Source: Coenobita brevimanus
Lineage: Eukaryota; Arthropoda; Malacostraca; Decapoda; Coenobitidae
Direction of reading: 5' to 3'
Assembly (NCBI GenBank): GCA_032717465.1
Contig: CM064655.1
Coordinates: 16,108,902 to 16,172,901, forward strand
Length of the DNA stretch: 64,000 nucleotides
The position numbers were made by a program, and so were the translations under genes. Positions within the stretch are counted from its first letter, which is position 1. Every line of letters starts with the position of its first letter. Positions 45,475 to 57,927 of the stretch are shown one piece after another. Below the pieces are notes generated by a model, which saw only the letters and a program-made list of their open reading frames with translations, had not been told where the DNA came from and ran no database searches.

Positions 45475-45983
45475 AAGGTGGAAGGCACTCACCATCCACT
45501 CACTTGACGCAGTGCTACTCTCAGGTGTCTGCCCTTTCCTCTCCTCCCTCCTTTCCTTCCTTCCTCTTCTGTCTTTCTTTCCTTCATTCTTTCCTCGTCC
45601 TTCTGCCTAAGGGTGACTTTACACTCCCTCTTATATCTTTCTTTCCTTCATTCTTTCCTTTTCCTTCTGCCTATGGGTGACTGTACACAAAGTGACAAGC
45701 TGAAGGGTTTTATGTGCACCAGGAAACCATTCACCACGCTGGGTGGTACCCATGTAACAAAATTATGGCACCTGGGTGTTTAGTGGGTAATTGCGGCGCT
45801 CCAATTGGATTGAGCCGATGAAGGTTTATATCCAAGGGGTGTTTGTAGTTATTGCTCAAGTAATGCCACTCAGGGATGAGTGAGGCCTCCTCACTCTCAT
45901 CTTAAATGTCATGACCAACTTGCCTAGCTCCGGGCTCCTACGCTCCTCATGGGACAAAGTACGAATGGATGATGGATGGATGT
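45475..45983 (+). mobile_element. SINE F, full-length copy
   Basis: Starts GAAGGCACTCACCATCCACT, has a duplicated pyrimidine block (CTTTCTTTCCTTCATTCTTT twice), a decayed stem-loop, box A-like GTTTAGTGGGTAATTG, box B-like GGTTTATATCC, and ends CTCCTACGCTCCTCATGG plus (GATG)n. About 505 bp. Confidence 0.85.
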
Positions 45984-46044
45984 TTTGTTTCATTTCACAC
46001 AAAACATATGACAATTAAACATATGACAATTACAAAACAGGAGG

Positions 46045-49000
46045 CCGTAGCACGGGCCGAACAGGGTAGTACTCCCGAGGGGAATGGGAATGCTGGTGAT
46101 AGGGAGAGCTGGAGCTCCTGTTTCACTAGCTATCTAACCATCCCCCTTTGCTGACCTTTTCAGTGTGACAGTAACATGGAGAGTAGACCAGCATACTCTC
46201 CCAAACATTTCCTCTAACTATCTATGCACTACACCACATGCACTTTACATTTCACACAACGTATCCCACTACGTTACAGGGGTTGGCGCCAGCAAGGGCA
46301 TGCGGCCAGAAAACTTTGCCCCCGCTACCTAGTGGCGGACTTCTGGGGGGAGGCGTGGCGGGGGTTCCGCCGGCATAGATCATGGGTCCAGGGCGAGATG
46401 GGGCTCGGGCCTGTGCTAGAGGGTACAGGGCATTGCGGTTCCCAGGCTGCCGCTTCCGCCCAATAGAGAGGGGCCCGAACCTGGGAGTAGCGTCCCAGGA
46501 GGCTGCCCTATCAGTGGGTGTATAATGGCGGGATAGTTGCAGTGCCAAGACGCGCTTGGAGGGTGTCCCTGCAGCTGTCCTGGCAGGGTGCCCCGAGGCC
46601 ACTACCACAGCCACTGGTAAGCTGGTGGGCTAGGGGTCCCAGATCCATTGCCTGGACCTGGGATTGTGCGGTGAGTGGGACCTGTGCTGTGTCTGTCCCC
46701 ATTTATTAATACTGAAGATGACAAAACAAAAAAGGTTTCAAAGCAAGCCTGAGGACAGTAAATCACCCATGGGGATGAGGGTGGGTTCATGGAATGTGGG
46801 AAGTTTGAGGGGAAGAGCAGGGGAAGTCGTTGAGGCATTCAGTAGGAGGTGGGTGGACGTGGCGTGTTTGCAGGAAGTCCGGTACAGGGGTGGATCAGCC
46901 AGAAAGATTGTTGGGAAGGACTGTTGCTATAAGTTGTTTTGGCAGGGGAGGACAGACGGATATGGAGGTGTTGGTGTGATGGTTGCGGAGAAATGGGTGG
47001 AATATGTTATGAATGTTTTGAGAGTAAGCGATAGGATATTGGTTGTGAAAATTCTGTTGGGAAGAAAGATAGCTGTGATTATATCGGCATATGCTCCACA
47101 GGCAGGATTGGATGAATCAGAGAAAGATAGATTTTGGGATGATTTAATACGTGTAGTGGGTGGTATGCGGGATGATGAGATAGTGATTTTGGGAGGGGAC
47201 TTAAATGGTCATGTAGGTGAAGCAGCCCAAGGTTATGAAGGAGTGCATGGGGGATGTGCATATGGTCTAAGGAATGCAGAAGGGGAAAGGATACTCGAGT
47301 TTGGGGAGGCAACGGACATGATTGTGTGCAACACATATTTTAGGAAAAGAGACAGTAGGTTAATTACGTATGAGTCTGGGGGAAATAGCAGTCAGATAGA
47401 TTATTTTCTGGTTAGGAGGGCCGATAGGAGGTTAGTGAGGGATGTTAAAGTTATAGGAAGTGAGGAGTGTGTGCAGCAGCACAAACTATTGATTTGTGAT
47501 ATGGTGCTTAAAGAACAAATGATGAAAAAGAGGACTTATGTACCTAGGAGGAAAATATGGAAGCTGAAAAACCAAGTAGTAAGGGATGCCTTCTATAGCG
47601 AGTTGAGGAGAGTGGTGGCTGAACAGGGAGCTGTAGACAGAGGCGTTAATGAACAGTACAGAGCCCTCAAGAACAATTTCTTGAGAGTTACTGATGTAAC
47701 ATGCGGCTGGACAAGAGGACCACCAAGACATAAAGTAATTTGGTGGTGGGATGAGGGTGTAGAAGCTGCAATTAAGGAGAAAAGAAGGCTTTTCTGGGAA
47801 TGGAAGAAGGGTGGTAGCAAAGAGGAATATTTGGCTGCCAAGCGTAGGGCTAGGAGAGAGGTATACAGGGCAAAGTCTGAGTCACAGAGACAATTACTTG
47901 ATAACCTAAATCATGGGGAAAGGAAAAATATATTTAGGGTGGCAGGTCAGGTGAAGAGGGATAATCGGGATATCATAGGTGAGCAGTGTGTGAAGAATGA
48001 TGAAGGATGGGTAGTGGTGAACAGTGAGGATATTAAAGATGCATGGAGAGAGCATTATAACCGGTTGTTGAATGAGGAGTTTGACTGGGACAGGGAAGGT
48101 TTGGAGCCAGCAGATCCAGTGTCTGGCCCTTGGCCTTTGATTGATGATGCTACTGTGAGTGAGGCAATAGGCAGGATGAGGGTGGGGAAGGCAGCAGGTG
48201 TGTCTGGGTTGACTGCCGAAATGTTGAAGGCCTCAGGCGATATAGGGGTGAGTTTAGTCACTGACCTGATAAATAGGATTATTTATGAGTGTGTTGTCCC
48301 AGATGATTGGCTGAAGAGTGTAATTGTAAATGTGTATAAAGGGAAGGGTGATGCCCTGGAAAGAGGGAATTATAGAGGTATAAAGCTTTTAGATCAGATA
48401 ATGAAGGTAATGGAGAGAGTTTTAGAAGGTATGATTAGAGAAAGAGTGAATATTGATGAGATGCAGTTTGGGTTTATGCCAGGTAGGGGGACCACTGATG
48501 CCATATTCATTGTTCGACAGCTTCAGGAAAAATATATTGGTAGGAGAAGGGATCTTTATTTTGTTTTTGTTGATTTAGAAAAGGCCTTTGACAGAGTCCC
48601 TAGAGAGGTGGTGAAGTGGGCAATGAGAAAGCTTGGCTTGGAGGAGTGGCTGGTTAGGGTGGTTATGGCCATGTATGTGGGTGCTCACACCCAGGTGAGA
48701 GTGAATGGAGATTTGAGTGATGAGTTTTCCGTGAATGTTGGTGTGCATCAGGGGTCAGTCTTGAGTCCCATGTTGTTTATCATGGTACTTGAAGCCCTTT
48801 CACGTGACTTTAGAAACGGACTCCGTGGGAGTTGTTGTATGCTGATGATTTGGTGTTGATTGCAGAGAATGAAAGGGAGGCGGAGGAAAGGTTTAGGAAG
48901 TGGAGAGATGGTATGGGGCAAAAGGGTTTAAGGGTAAATGCAGATAAAACAAAAGTGATGATATCTAGGGTTGGTGGCGGTACTGTCAAAGACGAGGGAG

Positions 49001-49845
49001 AGTGGCCATGTGCAGTTTGCCACAAGGGCGTGGGAAGTAATTCCATCTTGTGCGGTGTGTGTGATAAATGGGTGCATAAGAGATGTAGTGGTATCAGAGG
49101 TAGACTGCGAGATAATGCTGATTTTATGTGTACGGCGTGCCGGGGTGAGCAGGTGGAGATCGTCAGACGTGAAAGAATTGAACTTGCTGGTGAATCTCTT
49201 GAGTGTGTGGAAGAGTTTTGTTATTTAGGAGACATGTTGTGTGCTGGAGGTGGGGCTGGAGCTAGCTCTGTGGCTAGGGTGAGAAGTGGTTGGAAGAAGT
49301 TCAGGGAGCTCTTGCCTCTCCTGACATTGAGGGGGCTCTCCCTACGTGCTAAGGGGTCTTTGTATGCAGCGTGTGTTAGGAGTGTAATGCTGTATGGCAG
49401 TGAGACCTGGGCAGTGAAGGAGGAAGACATTCGCCGGCTCAGACGTACAGAAATGACAATGATTAGGTGGATGTGCAGTGCGTCCCTGCGTCCAAGGCCT
49501 GGAGGGGCTGGGTTTACAATGGAAGAGTTGAGAGGTAGGATGGGACTGGAGTGTATTGGTGTTGTGATGAGGAGAGGTAGATTGAGGTGGTTTGGACATG
49601 TGGAGAGGATGGGGGATGATAGTTGGGTGAGGAAGGTGAGAAGTGTTAATATTGGGGGTGGGGTTATGAGGGGTAGACCGAGAAAGACATGGGACGAGGT
49701 CATTAAGTGTGACCTTAGGGCTAAGGGACTGAACAGGGAGGCTGCAATGAATCGTGCAGCATGGAGAGCCGCCATTAGGTGACCAAGGCCGACACATGCA
49801 AGCATGTTGGAGCCTTTAAAAACGAAAAACGAAAAACGAAAACAT
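46045..49845 (+). mobile_element. LINE B4, full-length young copy
   Basis: 3.8 kb. The 5' end (GTAGCACGGGCC) corresponds to the ends of B3 (34700) and the fragment at 3632. A ~600-bp 5' UTR rich in C/G is followed by one long ORF, then a 3' tail (CACATGCAAGCATGTTGGAG, palindromic core GCATGC-like) and an (AAAACG)n end at 49818-49845. Closest relative is B1. A LINE A fragment follows directly. It lies antisense to Ecm29 within its intron. Confidence 0.92.
46664..49782 (+). pseudogene. LINE B4 ORF (endonuclease, RT, PHD-like finger), one frameshift
   Basis: About 1,030 codons; Met at 46718 (MTKQKRFQ) is a likely start, with an open extension to 46664. Endonuclease: GSWNVGSLRGR, LQEVRYRGG, ISAYAPQAG, GGDLNGHVG, SQIDYFLVRR, QQHKLLICDM (His kept, the usual SDH Asp replaced). 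RT: FGFMPGRGTTDAIF, FVFVDLEKAFDRVP, GVHQGSVLSPML, then LYADDLVLIAE near 48838. Finger of C4HC3 spacing at 49009-49143 (CAVCHKGVG, CGVCDKWVHKRC, CTAC). C-terminus RLRWFGHVERMGDDSW, RGRPRKTWDEV. A one-base deletion near 48823 relative to B1 shifts frame just before YADD; nothing else breaks it. Confidence 0.94.
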
Positions 49846-49855
49846 TAACATAACA

Positions 49856-50240
49856 TAATGAGTTCTTTGAGAGGAGCCTGTGGAGTCACGTGGAGAGACA
49901 GACTGACAAATGAGGATGTGAAGGAGCTTTGTGATGAGGATGGATGTGATGGGAAGCATTAGGAGAAACACACTGAGGTGGTTTGGCCATGTGGAGAGGA
50001 TGAAGAGTGAGAGACTGATGAGTAAAGTATATGTGAGTGAGGTGGAGGGGAGAAGAGGGAGGGGGAAGCCAAGGATGAGATTGGAGGGATGGAATGGAAA
50101 GGTATATAAGAGAGGGGGGTGTGAGCTGGAAGCAGGGCAGTGAAATGGCAGGGGACAGGGTGATATGGAGGCAATTTGTTTGTGGCCACCTTTTCCGGGA
50201 TTAAGGTGTCTGGCAATAGATAGATAGATAGATAGATAGA
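49856..50240 (+). mobile_element. LINE A5, 3'-end fragment
   Basis: Plus strand: TTTGAGAGGAGCCTGTGGAG, RRNTLRWFGHVERMKSERLM, then GGCCACCTTTTCCGGGATT, AAGGTGTCTGGCAATA and (GATA)n. It starts within about 10 bp of the LINE B4 tail. Tail sequence is shared with the 5S SINE. Confidence 0.9.
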
Positions 50241-50843
50241 CAGACATATATGTTTTGTTGCTATAGCAATTGCATGATGATGGGTGTCAGTCAAGGTTGA
50301 TATTGTGGGACAGGGTGGACAGATAGGGAAAAAGACTTATGGAAATGTTGTGCAAGTACAGGTATACAAATAAGCATATTGTCTGACTGCCATGGTTTTG
50401 AGTACTGCAGTCCATGTTGTGGCTATATTTACCACTTTACGCAAGGTCTGAATGTATTTTATTTTACCAGTGGTGAGAAGTTCTAATGAACGGTACAGCG
50501 ACCCCTTCATTATCAAGCATCTGGTAATAGCAGTTTCTGTTATTACTGCAAGATGAATATCTGCACTCCTGCCGTTATCACGCATTTTTAGGCTATACAA
50601 AATCGTCATTGTGCACATGAGCTGGCTTCTGCCAATAATGATAGTGCAAAATCTGTGGTTTCTGATGGTTTTCAGGAACTGAAAGATATCCCAAGTGGTG
50701 GAGACCACTATCTCTCCACCCCCAGTCTCAGAACCCCTTATCTTAAGCCCAGCTCAGGACTTTCTATGGTATGTGTTTCTTCCATATTGTGACCATTTCA
50801 TAATCTCCTATTAACTTAACCATGGTTATGTGTGTAGCTGATA
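50241..50843. other. Unassigned intronic stretch with an unrecognised frame
   Basis: A minus-strand frame at 50337-50708 is open for 123 codons (MVSTTWDIFQFLKTIRNH, then LMCTMTILYSLKM). No domain is recognised, and codon usage gives no support. It could be chance or part of an unidentified element. Confidence 0.4.
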
Positions 50844-51045
50844 CAGTCAGATCCCTACTTACAAAGGATCAACTTACGAAAAATCTGCAGATACAAAAAA
50901 AATTGTGTGTGTGGGGGGAATGGTCGGTCATAGCAAGGAAGGATGGGGTCAGGTGAAGACACTGACAAGAAGGTGAGGTGATAACTGCAGTTCAGGGAAG
51001 GGTAGGGGATAAGTGGAGGAGTGAAGACAATACTGGGCTTTAATC

Positions 51046-51087
<42 letters not shown>

Positions 51088-51152
51088 GTAGGTATGAAGT
51101 AGAAAGGTGATAGGGGTAGAGGGAAACAAATTTTATGGGATGAGGGTTAGAT

Positions 51153-51196
<44 letters not shown>

Positions 51197-51399
51197 GGCA
51201 GACAGACAGAGAGAGACAGAGAACAGAACAGAAGTAGGTATGGAGTAGAAACGAGATGGGGTAGAGGGAAAGAACTTTGTGTTCTTAGTAATTATGGGAT
51301 TTGGGTTGGGTTGGAGAGAGAGAGAGAGAGACATGAAAAAAAAATGACTTACGACAGACCTTCACGAACCAATTATTTCCATAAGTTGGGGACAGCCTG
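50844..51399. mobile_element. Pogo/Tigger-type MITE L with three GA arrays
   Basis: TA then CAGTCAGATCCCTACTTACA; the right end inverted reads CAGGCTGTCCCCAACTTATG, with TA after 51399. Three (GA)n tracts (51050-51083, 51158-51188, 51315-51331) each follow similar text (GGTAGAGGGAAA, GGATGAGGGTTAGATTGG), suggesting an internal ~130-bp repeat. Confidence 0.75.
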
Positions 51400-51867
51400 T
51401 ACTTACCATGAGAGTAAGTACAATGGATTGCAAGTACAGAAATGCTGCAATTTATGCAAATTTAACTTGTGATTTTCAGTACGTAGTTTATAATACAGTA
51501 CAAATATTTATTTATTTATTTTTTAACATCAAAGTGCTGGTGCACATTAAAATTCAAATACTGCACCATTTCTAGACTTGCTTGCCAGTGACACCACAGC
51601 AGCCACCAAACGCACCTCCTTTTTATCAGTCTTCACGGGTCCGTCCTAGCGGCAATATCTCACTTGGGTCTCAACTGACAACAACTTGCTCCTTCCAAAA
51701 TGAAATTCATTTGATTCATAAAATTCGACCAGTAAATTAATGGAACTTACTGTGTACAAGTTCTGACACTGTGTGATAAGTGATGTGTGTACAGGGAGGG
51801 TAGCAGTGTGGTGTGGAGGTTGGCGGGTGCAAGCCCAGCCACACACCGACTGTCGCTGATAACTGTT
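51400..51867. other. Unassigned intronic stretch
   Basis: A/T-rich with TTTATTTATTTATTTTTT near 51506. No feature is recognised. Confidence 0.5.
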
Positions 51868-54197
51868 TGTATCTACCTAATTGTGATATACAAGAAATGA
51901 GCTATGCTCGTGGGGTCCCGTCTCTGTTTCTCAATAAGTCAAATTTAGCTTTAAACTCGTTTAAGTTTTTAGACTGGACGATCTCTTTGTCCAGGCTATT
52001 CCACAGGTCTATACATCTATAAGGAAAACTATATTTCTTGATATCCTTAAAGCAGCTTGGCTTCTTCAGTTTCATTCTGTGTCCTCTTGTTACTCTCTTA
52101 TCTCATAAAAACAGATCTTCTTTGTCAATTTTATCTACTCCAACCATGGTCCTGAACACTGCAATCATGTCGCCTCTCTTTCTCCTTTCTTCTAAGGAAG
52201 GCAAATCCAGCTTTTCCAGCCTCTCTCTGTACGACAGATCTGCCAGACTGGGGGCCATTTTGGTTGCTGTTTTTTATATTCTCTCAATCTTGTTTATATC
52301 TTTCTTTTTGTGTGGGGACCACACTACTGCTGCATATTCTAACCTGGGGCGAATCATGGCCACTATCAATTTTTTCATCATCTCCTCATCCTTATAATGA
52401 GAAGCTACTCTTATATTAGTCAGGAGTTTATAAGTCTCCCTAACTGTCTTGTTAATGTGTTTTTCAGGTGACAAACTGTCCTGGACCAGCACTCCCAAAT
52501 CTTTCTTTTCTCTCACTTCAGTGATTGGCTCATTACCCATCAAATAATTCAATGATGGCCTCTTGGTACTTTTACCCATTTCCAATATTTTACATTTCTT
52601 TGCACTGAATTTCATTTCCCACATCCGGCTTCATTCACGTATCCTATCCAGATCCTCCTGCAGCATTTTACAATCCTTCTCAACCTCTACCTTCCTCAAG
52701 ATCTTTGCATCATCAGCAAACGGACTTGAATAACTGTTCACTCCATCTACCATATCATTTACGTAAATCAGGAAAATTACTGGCGCCAACACCGAGCCCT
52801 GTGGGACTCCACTTGTTACTTTCCTCCATCCAGACATCCTATCCTTTATTACTGTCCTCATTTGTCTGTCTCAAAAAGTTTCTCATCCATTCCAGGAGGT
52901 TCCCTTTCAGTCCTCCTATATGCTCTAGTTTCCACATCAGTCTCTTATGGGGTACCTTGTCAAAGGCCTACTCCATATCTAAATACACACAATCCACCCA
53001 ACCATCTCTTTCCTGTAGCACATCAATTACTCTTGAGTAATAACTCAACAAGTTGGAAACACATGACCTTCCACTTCTAAATCCAAACTATCAGCCAAAA
53101 TATTCATCTCTTCCAGATATTTTATCCATCTATCTTTCAGAATTCTTTCGCACAATTTGCGACCATGCTGGTTTGGGACACTGGTCTATAATTCAGGGGT
53201 TCTTCCCTGTTTCCTCCCTTATAAATTGGTACCACATTCGCCCTCTTCCATTCTTGAGGCACTTTCCCCTCTTCCAGAGAACACACAATTAAACTGTGAA
53301 TCTTATCTGCCAGTTGTTCTCTGCATTCCTTCAGTACCCAATTAGAGATTCCATCTGGTCCTGAGGCTTTCCTTACATCTTGAGTTTCCAGTAATTTATA
53401 TACTTCCTGTACTTCCACTTTTATATCTTTTATCACTACATTTCTAGTTACCCCCTCCCCTTCCACAAACTCCTTTTTACTAGTGAAAACTGATTGGAAA
53501 CATTTGTTCATTATTTCTGCTTGCATTGCTGCATCTTTATAGACCTCTCCTTCTACTTTCAGTTTGGTGATTCCTTCCATTTGTTTCAGTTTGCCACTGA
53601 CAAATCCATAAAACAGTTTGGGTTCATCCTTACATTTGTCTATTATGCCTTATTCAAAATTCCTTTCTTCCTCTCTACGTATTTCTGTGTATTCATTTCT
53701 AGTTCTTTTATATTCTTCCTTTGTTCTGTTGTTACCTCTCTTTCTCCAATTGTTCCATGCCGTGTCTCTCTCTTTTTTTGCTATCATATACCTTCTATTA
53801 AACCACTCCTTTTTCCTGTTTTCTTTCCCCCTTACTCTTGGCACAAATTTTTCCACTCCCGAATTATAGAGTTCTAGAAAAATATCCCACTTCCTCTGTA
53901 TCTCTCTTGTTTCTCTGAAGTTTCTCCAATCTGCATTTTTGAAAATTTTTCTCAATTCTGTAAAGCTTGCTTTCCCAAAGTTGTATCTTCCCTGCCTATA
54001 AAGCTCGTCTCTTGGCTCCCCGTTTCCTGTTATCATCTGGAACTCAATGACCACATGATCACTTTTTCCAATAGGACACAGATATTTCAAGGATTCTATT
54101 ACATCGGGTTCTTTGGTAAACATAAATCTAGTCTTGCTGGTGTGTCCTCACCTCGGAACCGTGTCTCTTCTTTGACCCATCGCATCATCACAATGTT

Positions 54198-54310
54198 ATT
54201 CATTCATTCATTGCCAGATGCCATATATCCCAAACGGGGTGGCCAAGGGCTTAGAGTTAATTGTTTTACAGGGAGGGGCAATAATCCTCCACCAACCCCA
54301 CTTGACACGT
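54198..54310 (-). mobile_element. 5S-SINE body and tail inside LINE O
   Basis: Inverted copy of 153-265 (GTCAAGTGGGGTTGGTGG, CCCTCCCTGTAAAACAAT, CACCCCGTTTGGGATAT), ending in (ATGA)n. AATGTT lies on both sides (54192-54197, 54311-54316). It begins at the 5S/body junction and has no 5S part. It is very similar to the 30-277 copy. Confidence 0.88.
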
Positions 54311-55240
54311 AATGTTCATTGCTATATAATACAGTGCCCCACGAATCTTCGCTGCCTCCTGAGTCCCATTCCTCCCAGTTCACCTCTTTACAACTGAAGT
54401 CACCAATGAAAATTATATTGTTGCTTTTCTCAATCATTTTCTGTAAATAATTAGCCATGTCTGACAGCATTTCCTGGTATTCATCATCACTCCATGCCCT
54501 TGTCTTAGGGGGAACATATACTACTACCACATCTCTCTTGCTATTCTCTCCAGTTTCTAATTTCATATTTATCACTTCGGCCCTGCCTTCTCCCATTTCC
54601 ACAGTACAGTATCTACATTTATTTTGTTCTTCACTGCTATCATCACTCCTCCTCCCATTTTTTCTTTTCTGTCTCTTCTCCACAGTTTGTATTTACCATC
54701 TCTCATATGAACATCAATAACTTCTCTTAACTTGGTCTCTACAAAGCACATAACATCAGGTTCATGTACCTTCAAAAAATCGTTGATTTCTAGCCTTGCT
54801 GATATTAAACCATCAACATTAGTATATGTCACCTTCAAATTATTTTTGATGTTTCTTATACCCTCTTTTCTCCTTCTCCCCTCTGATACCACTTCCTTAA
54901 TTTCTGATCCATGACTCTCCAATAAAACACTGTCTTCTTTTCCTCCGTTCTGTGTTCGTTTTTTACCTTTGCTTCCTTTACTAATTCTTTAATTTTAGCT
55001 CTTTCTTCCTCATATGCAGCTCTCCTTATCCAAACATTTTTTTAATCCTTCCCTGTCTGATAATTTCCATGTTCTACTGATAATTTTGTTTACTGTTGTC
55101 TGGGAATTAAACTTTACCTTCAATGGCCTTGCCTCTCCTTCCTCGTACTTTCCTAACCTAAACACCTCTTCAATCTCTTCCTAAGCTTCGTTGTTTTCCT
55201 CCATGACTACTGATATTATTTCTTTACCCTTACTCAGTTC

Positions 55241-55891
55241 TTATCTTTCTCTTTCTGATCTTATTGTCATACGTTTTTCTATAACTCCTAAAATTATTAC
55301 ACATTTTTTCTTATCTGCTACATCCCTAACTAAAGATTCTCTTCTCAGTACCCTAACCATTTCCCTCTCCACCTTTTCCTTGCTTTGTTGTTCTATAATC
55401 TCTTTCAAATTTACATTTCCCTCTTCCTGAATTTTCTTCCACCCCTTATGTTGCTCCTTGATTTCTTTAATATGCTCATCCTGTAAACTTGATTTGGATT
55501 TATACTCATCTATTTTGCTTTTCATCCTGTCCCTTTCCTCTTCCAACCTATTCTTCTTCTTCTTAAGCTGTTTTATTTCATTAGAGGCTGATTCATTATT
55601 CACTTTTAAGTCAGTAACTTCTCTTTCTTGTTCATCACTGCGTGTACAAATTTTTTCCAGTTTATTCTGTAAACTTTTGATCTCGTTTTCCTGCACTATG
55701 GTCCGTTCCTGTAACACTTTAATTACTGCCCATACCTTTATTATCTCCTGGACATTCCTCTCCGCTGTTTTCTCTACACCTCCTATTCTTCTTTGGTTCA
55801 ACTTAATCCTTCCATTTCCCACATCCTCTTCAGAGAAGCCCTCAAACTCTCTCTTGCCGATTGTAAACAATGCACTGTCCCTTTCCGCCAT
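55241..55891 (-). pseudogene. LINE O ORF1 (coiled coil)
   Basis: 216 open codons: MAERDSALFTIGKREFEG, then a Lys/Glu-rich coiled coil from about residue 50 to 170 (LQERTIVQENEIKSLQNKL, EIKQLKKKKNRLEEERDRM), then KKCVIILGVIEKRM, the start of an RRM-like domain that continues out of frame toward 55000 (KVKFNSQTTVNKI near 55100). Counterpart of LINE N ORF1. Predicted RNA-binding trimer or multimer. Confidence 0.75.
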
Positions 55892-55892
55892 G

Positions 55893-56811
55893 ATTCAACC
55901 ATATGGAGATTTTCTATTTTCACTATATCTTGTTCTTTTTATGACTGACACCATGGTTTTTTTTAACTACTGTCCGACGGGACCACACTCACGCACTTAT
56001 TAACATAATCACAAATAGGCTGGTTTTCTTTTCGTCGCTGATTCAGCAATTATTTCTCTGTTGGTGTGTGTGTGTGTGTTCAAACATGTGGGCAACTGAC
56101 TGCTACACAGATGCAAGCAGCATACACTCATTCTAGTCTTTTTGGTACTTTTTAAAAATAGATGTAAGTACAGTACTGTACTGTATCGTACCGGAGTTTG
56201 TGTTTATAATAACCCAATATCTGAAAATTATAGTAATTGGTGGTATTTTAATATAATGGTGAAAAACAAATTTATACAATACAGTAAAAAGCTGACGAAA
56301 GGACGAATTGCTATGGTTATTAGACTTATAGGGAAATGCCAAACTTCAGCTCTTTTATTTTAAAAGATCTTTATGAAAGTGTATTTTATTCTACTGTGTT
56401 ATTATTATCATTATTATATTATTATTATTTTTTAAGTTTAAGAACAATTTAGGGGATGTTAAGTGGGGTGTTTTGGCTATGGGTGATTTTTGGCTTTATG
56501 CGAGGCCTTAGGAACATAACCCTTGCATAAGCTGTGACGTGACTGTATATTGTTGTAGAAGGGAAAATTACGAGTGGGGTGCTTGGTATCAATTAGGATA
56601 CATCCCAGATGTTCTGTGCTTCTGTTACCATGCAAATTTTGTTATCACGAACTAGGCTCAGTACAAATTAAGTACAATAACCAAGGGATCACCATAAAAT
56701 GTTACGATGAATATGGTGGAGGTGGTGAGGAGAATCAAGTCTAAGTACCAGATTCCAAAGTAAATTACTCTAAAACTATAATTTTTGGAAGTACACAAGA
56801 GTTTTGAAATA
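55893..56811. other. Unassigned intronic stretch with repeat ends
   Basis: (GT)n at 56065-56080; a tandem CAGTACTGTACTGTA near 56170; a pogo-type terminus at 56490-56550 (inverted: CAGTCACGTCACAGCTTATG) with no partner located. No gene is recognised. Confidence 0.5.
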
Positions 56812-56988
56812 CAGTGGGCTCACACAGTATGAAAGTATATGAGTGGTCCAAGACCTCGCACACTGTGATTTCGCATACTGTTAATACATAACCTTATGGG
56901 AATACTTACATATGGGGCGGGACCCCTCAAACCTTGATGTTTTATTAACCTTAGAGATATAATAAAGGGAAAATTTTCAAGATATATA

Positions 56989-57927
56989 CAGGTCTCCCTC
57001 ACTGTACGGTTTCGTTTTACAATATTTTGCATTTACGATCATTATTTTTTAGAACCAATCATTTGTTTTACAATTGAGCTCCCCCGCATTTACGATTGGT
57101 AATGTGGAGAAATTCCGCACTCACAGGCAGATCTCCTGCAAGCTGCGTGGCATACCCACCCCGTGCGCACAGTTTCCCATGCTTCCGCCAACCAAGCATC
57201 ACTGGTTCCAAGACAATTCGCCATCAAGTCAATTCGCCATCAGACAATTCACCCTCAAAACGTGGACAATTCCCCGTCAGGACAATTCACACACTGGACG
57301 ATTCTCTGTCATTCTATAAATATACTTATTATTAATTAATATATACTTTAATAGCTATATTTCAGGGGGATCCATCAAAATCTATGTTCAATTGCATTGG
57401 CTTTGGATATTTATTAGCTGCACCTTTAGTGAATAATTAACTTGTTTCTTCCTCGCTGTAGCAGCCTTTGAATTATATTCTAGCGTCACCCATAGCTGTC
57501 TTCATTAATGACGGCAAAGTATTTTGATATTTCTTTGACGACGAATTGTCCCAAAACCACATCACTGCCCAGTCTCACCTACACGCTTGTTCAGCTTACA
57601 ACCTCCGTGCGTCTGTGTGCATCAGTGCCCAGGATATTACTATTTTTCCTGATCTTCATATTGTACCGCATTTCATGTCATTGTTTATGCTATTTCAAGT
57701 CTTTATGTTTGCAAATGTACATTCATATATGATTCAGATGCACTACAATACATAAAGCATCATTATTATTGCATATTAGATCACTAGTATGGGTGTTGGG
57801 TTTCTTATATAGAAGTCCAGGAATGCATCCTTGTTTTTCCCATTAAACCTTAAGGTTGCTATACGATACTTTGGTATACGATTGCCCTTCTAGGAACACA
57901 TACCGATTGTAAAGCGAGGGAGACCTG
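56989..57927. mobile_element. Pogo/Tigger-type element J
   Basis: CAGGTCTCCCTCACTGTACG on the left; inverted right end CAGGTCTCCCTCGCTTTACA; TA at 56987-56988 and 57928-57929. Contains a MITE (57204-57558). No coding region is seen. Confidence 0.88.
57204..57558. mobile_element. MITE, GACAATTCGCC family (8-bp duplication)
   Basis: Left GGTTCCAAGACAATTCGCC, inverted right GGTTTTGGGACAATTCGTC. Flanks GCATCACT (57196-57203) and ACATCACT (57559-57566). Internal GACGGCGAAT-type subrepeats near the ends. Shares interior with 26644-26829. The 8-bp duplication suggests a hAT-like mover, but the ends are not typical. Confidence 0.82.

Larger units (their letters stand above)
51868..55892 (-). mobile_element. 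LINE O (CR1-like), near complete but decayed
   Basis: Minus strand, with ORF1 (55891 to about 55000) and ORF2 (about 54920 to 52000). RT: SGVPQGSVLAPVIFLIYVND and SPFADDAKILRKVE (52700-52830), MRTVIKDRMSGWRK, RASGPDGISNWVLKEC (53330). Endonuclease: NVDGLISARLEINDF, MCFVETKL, IIFIGDFSCKEVNW (54390), CPIGKSDHVVIEF (54050). C-terminal RPRLEYAAVVWSPHKKKDI (52300). Related to LINE N in domain order and 3' end (CACAATTAGGTAGATAC inverted). Stops and frameshifts occur throughout. A SINE body is inserted in the endonuclease. Confidence 0.88.
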
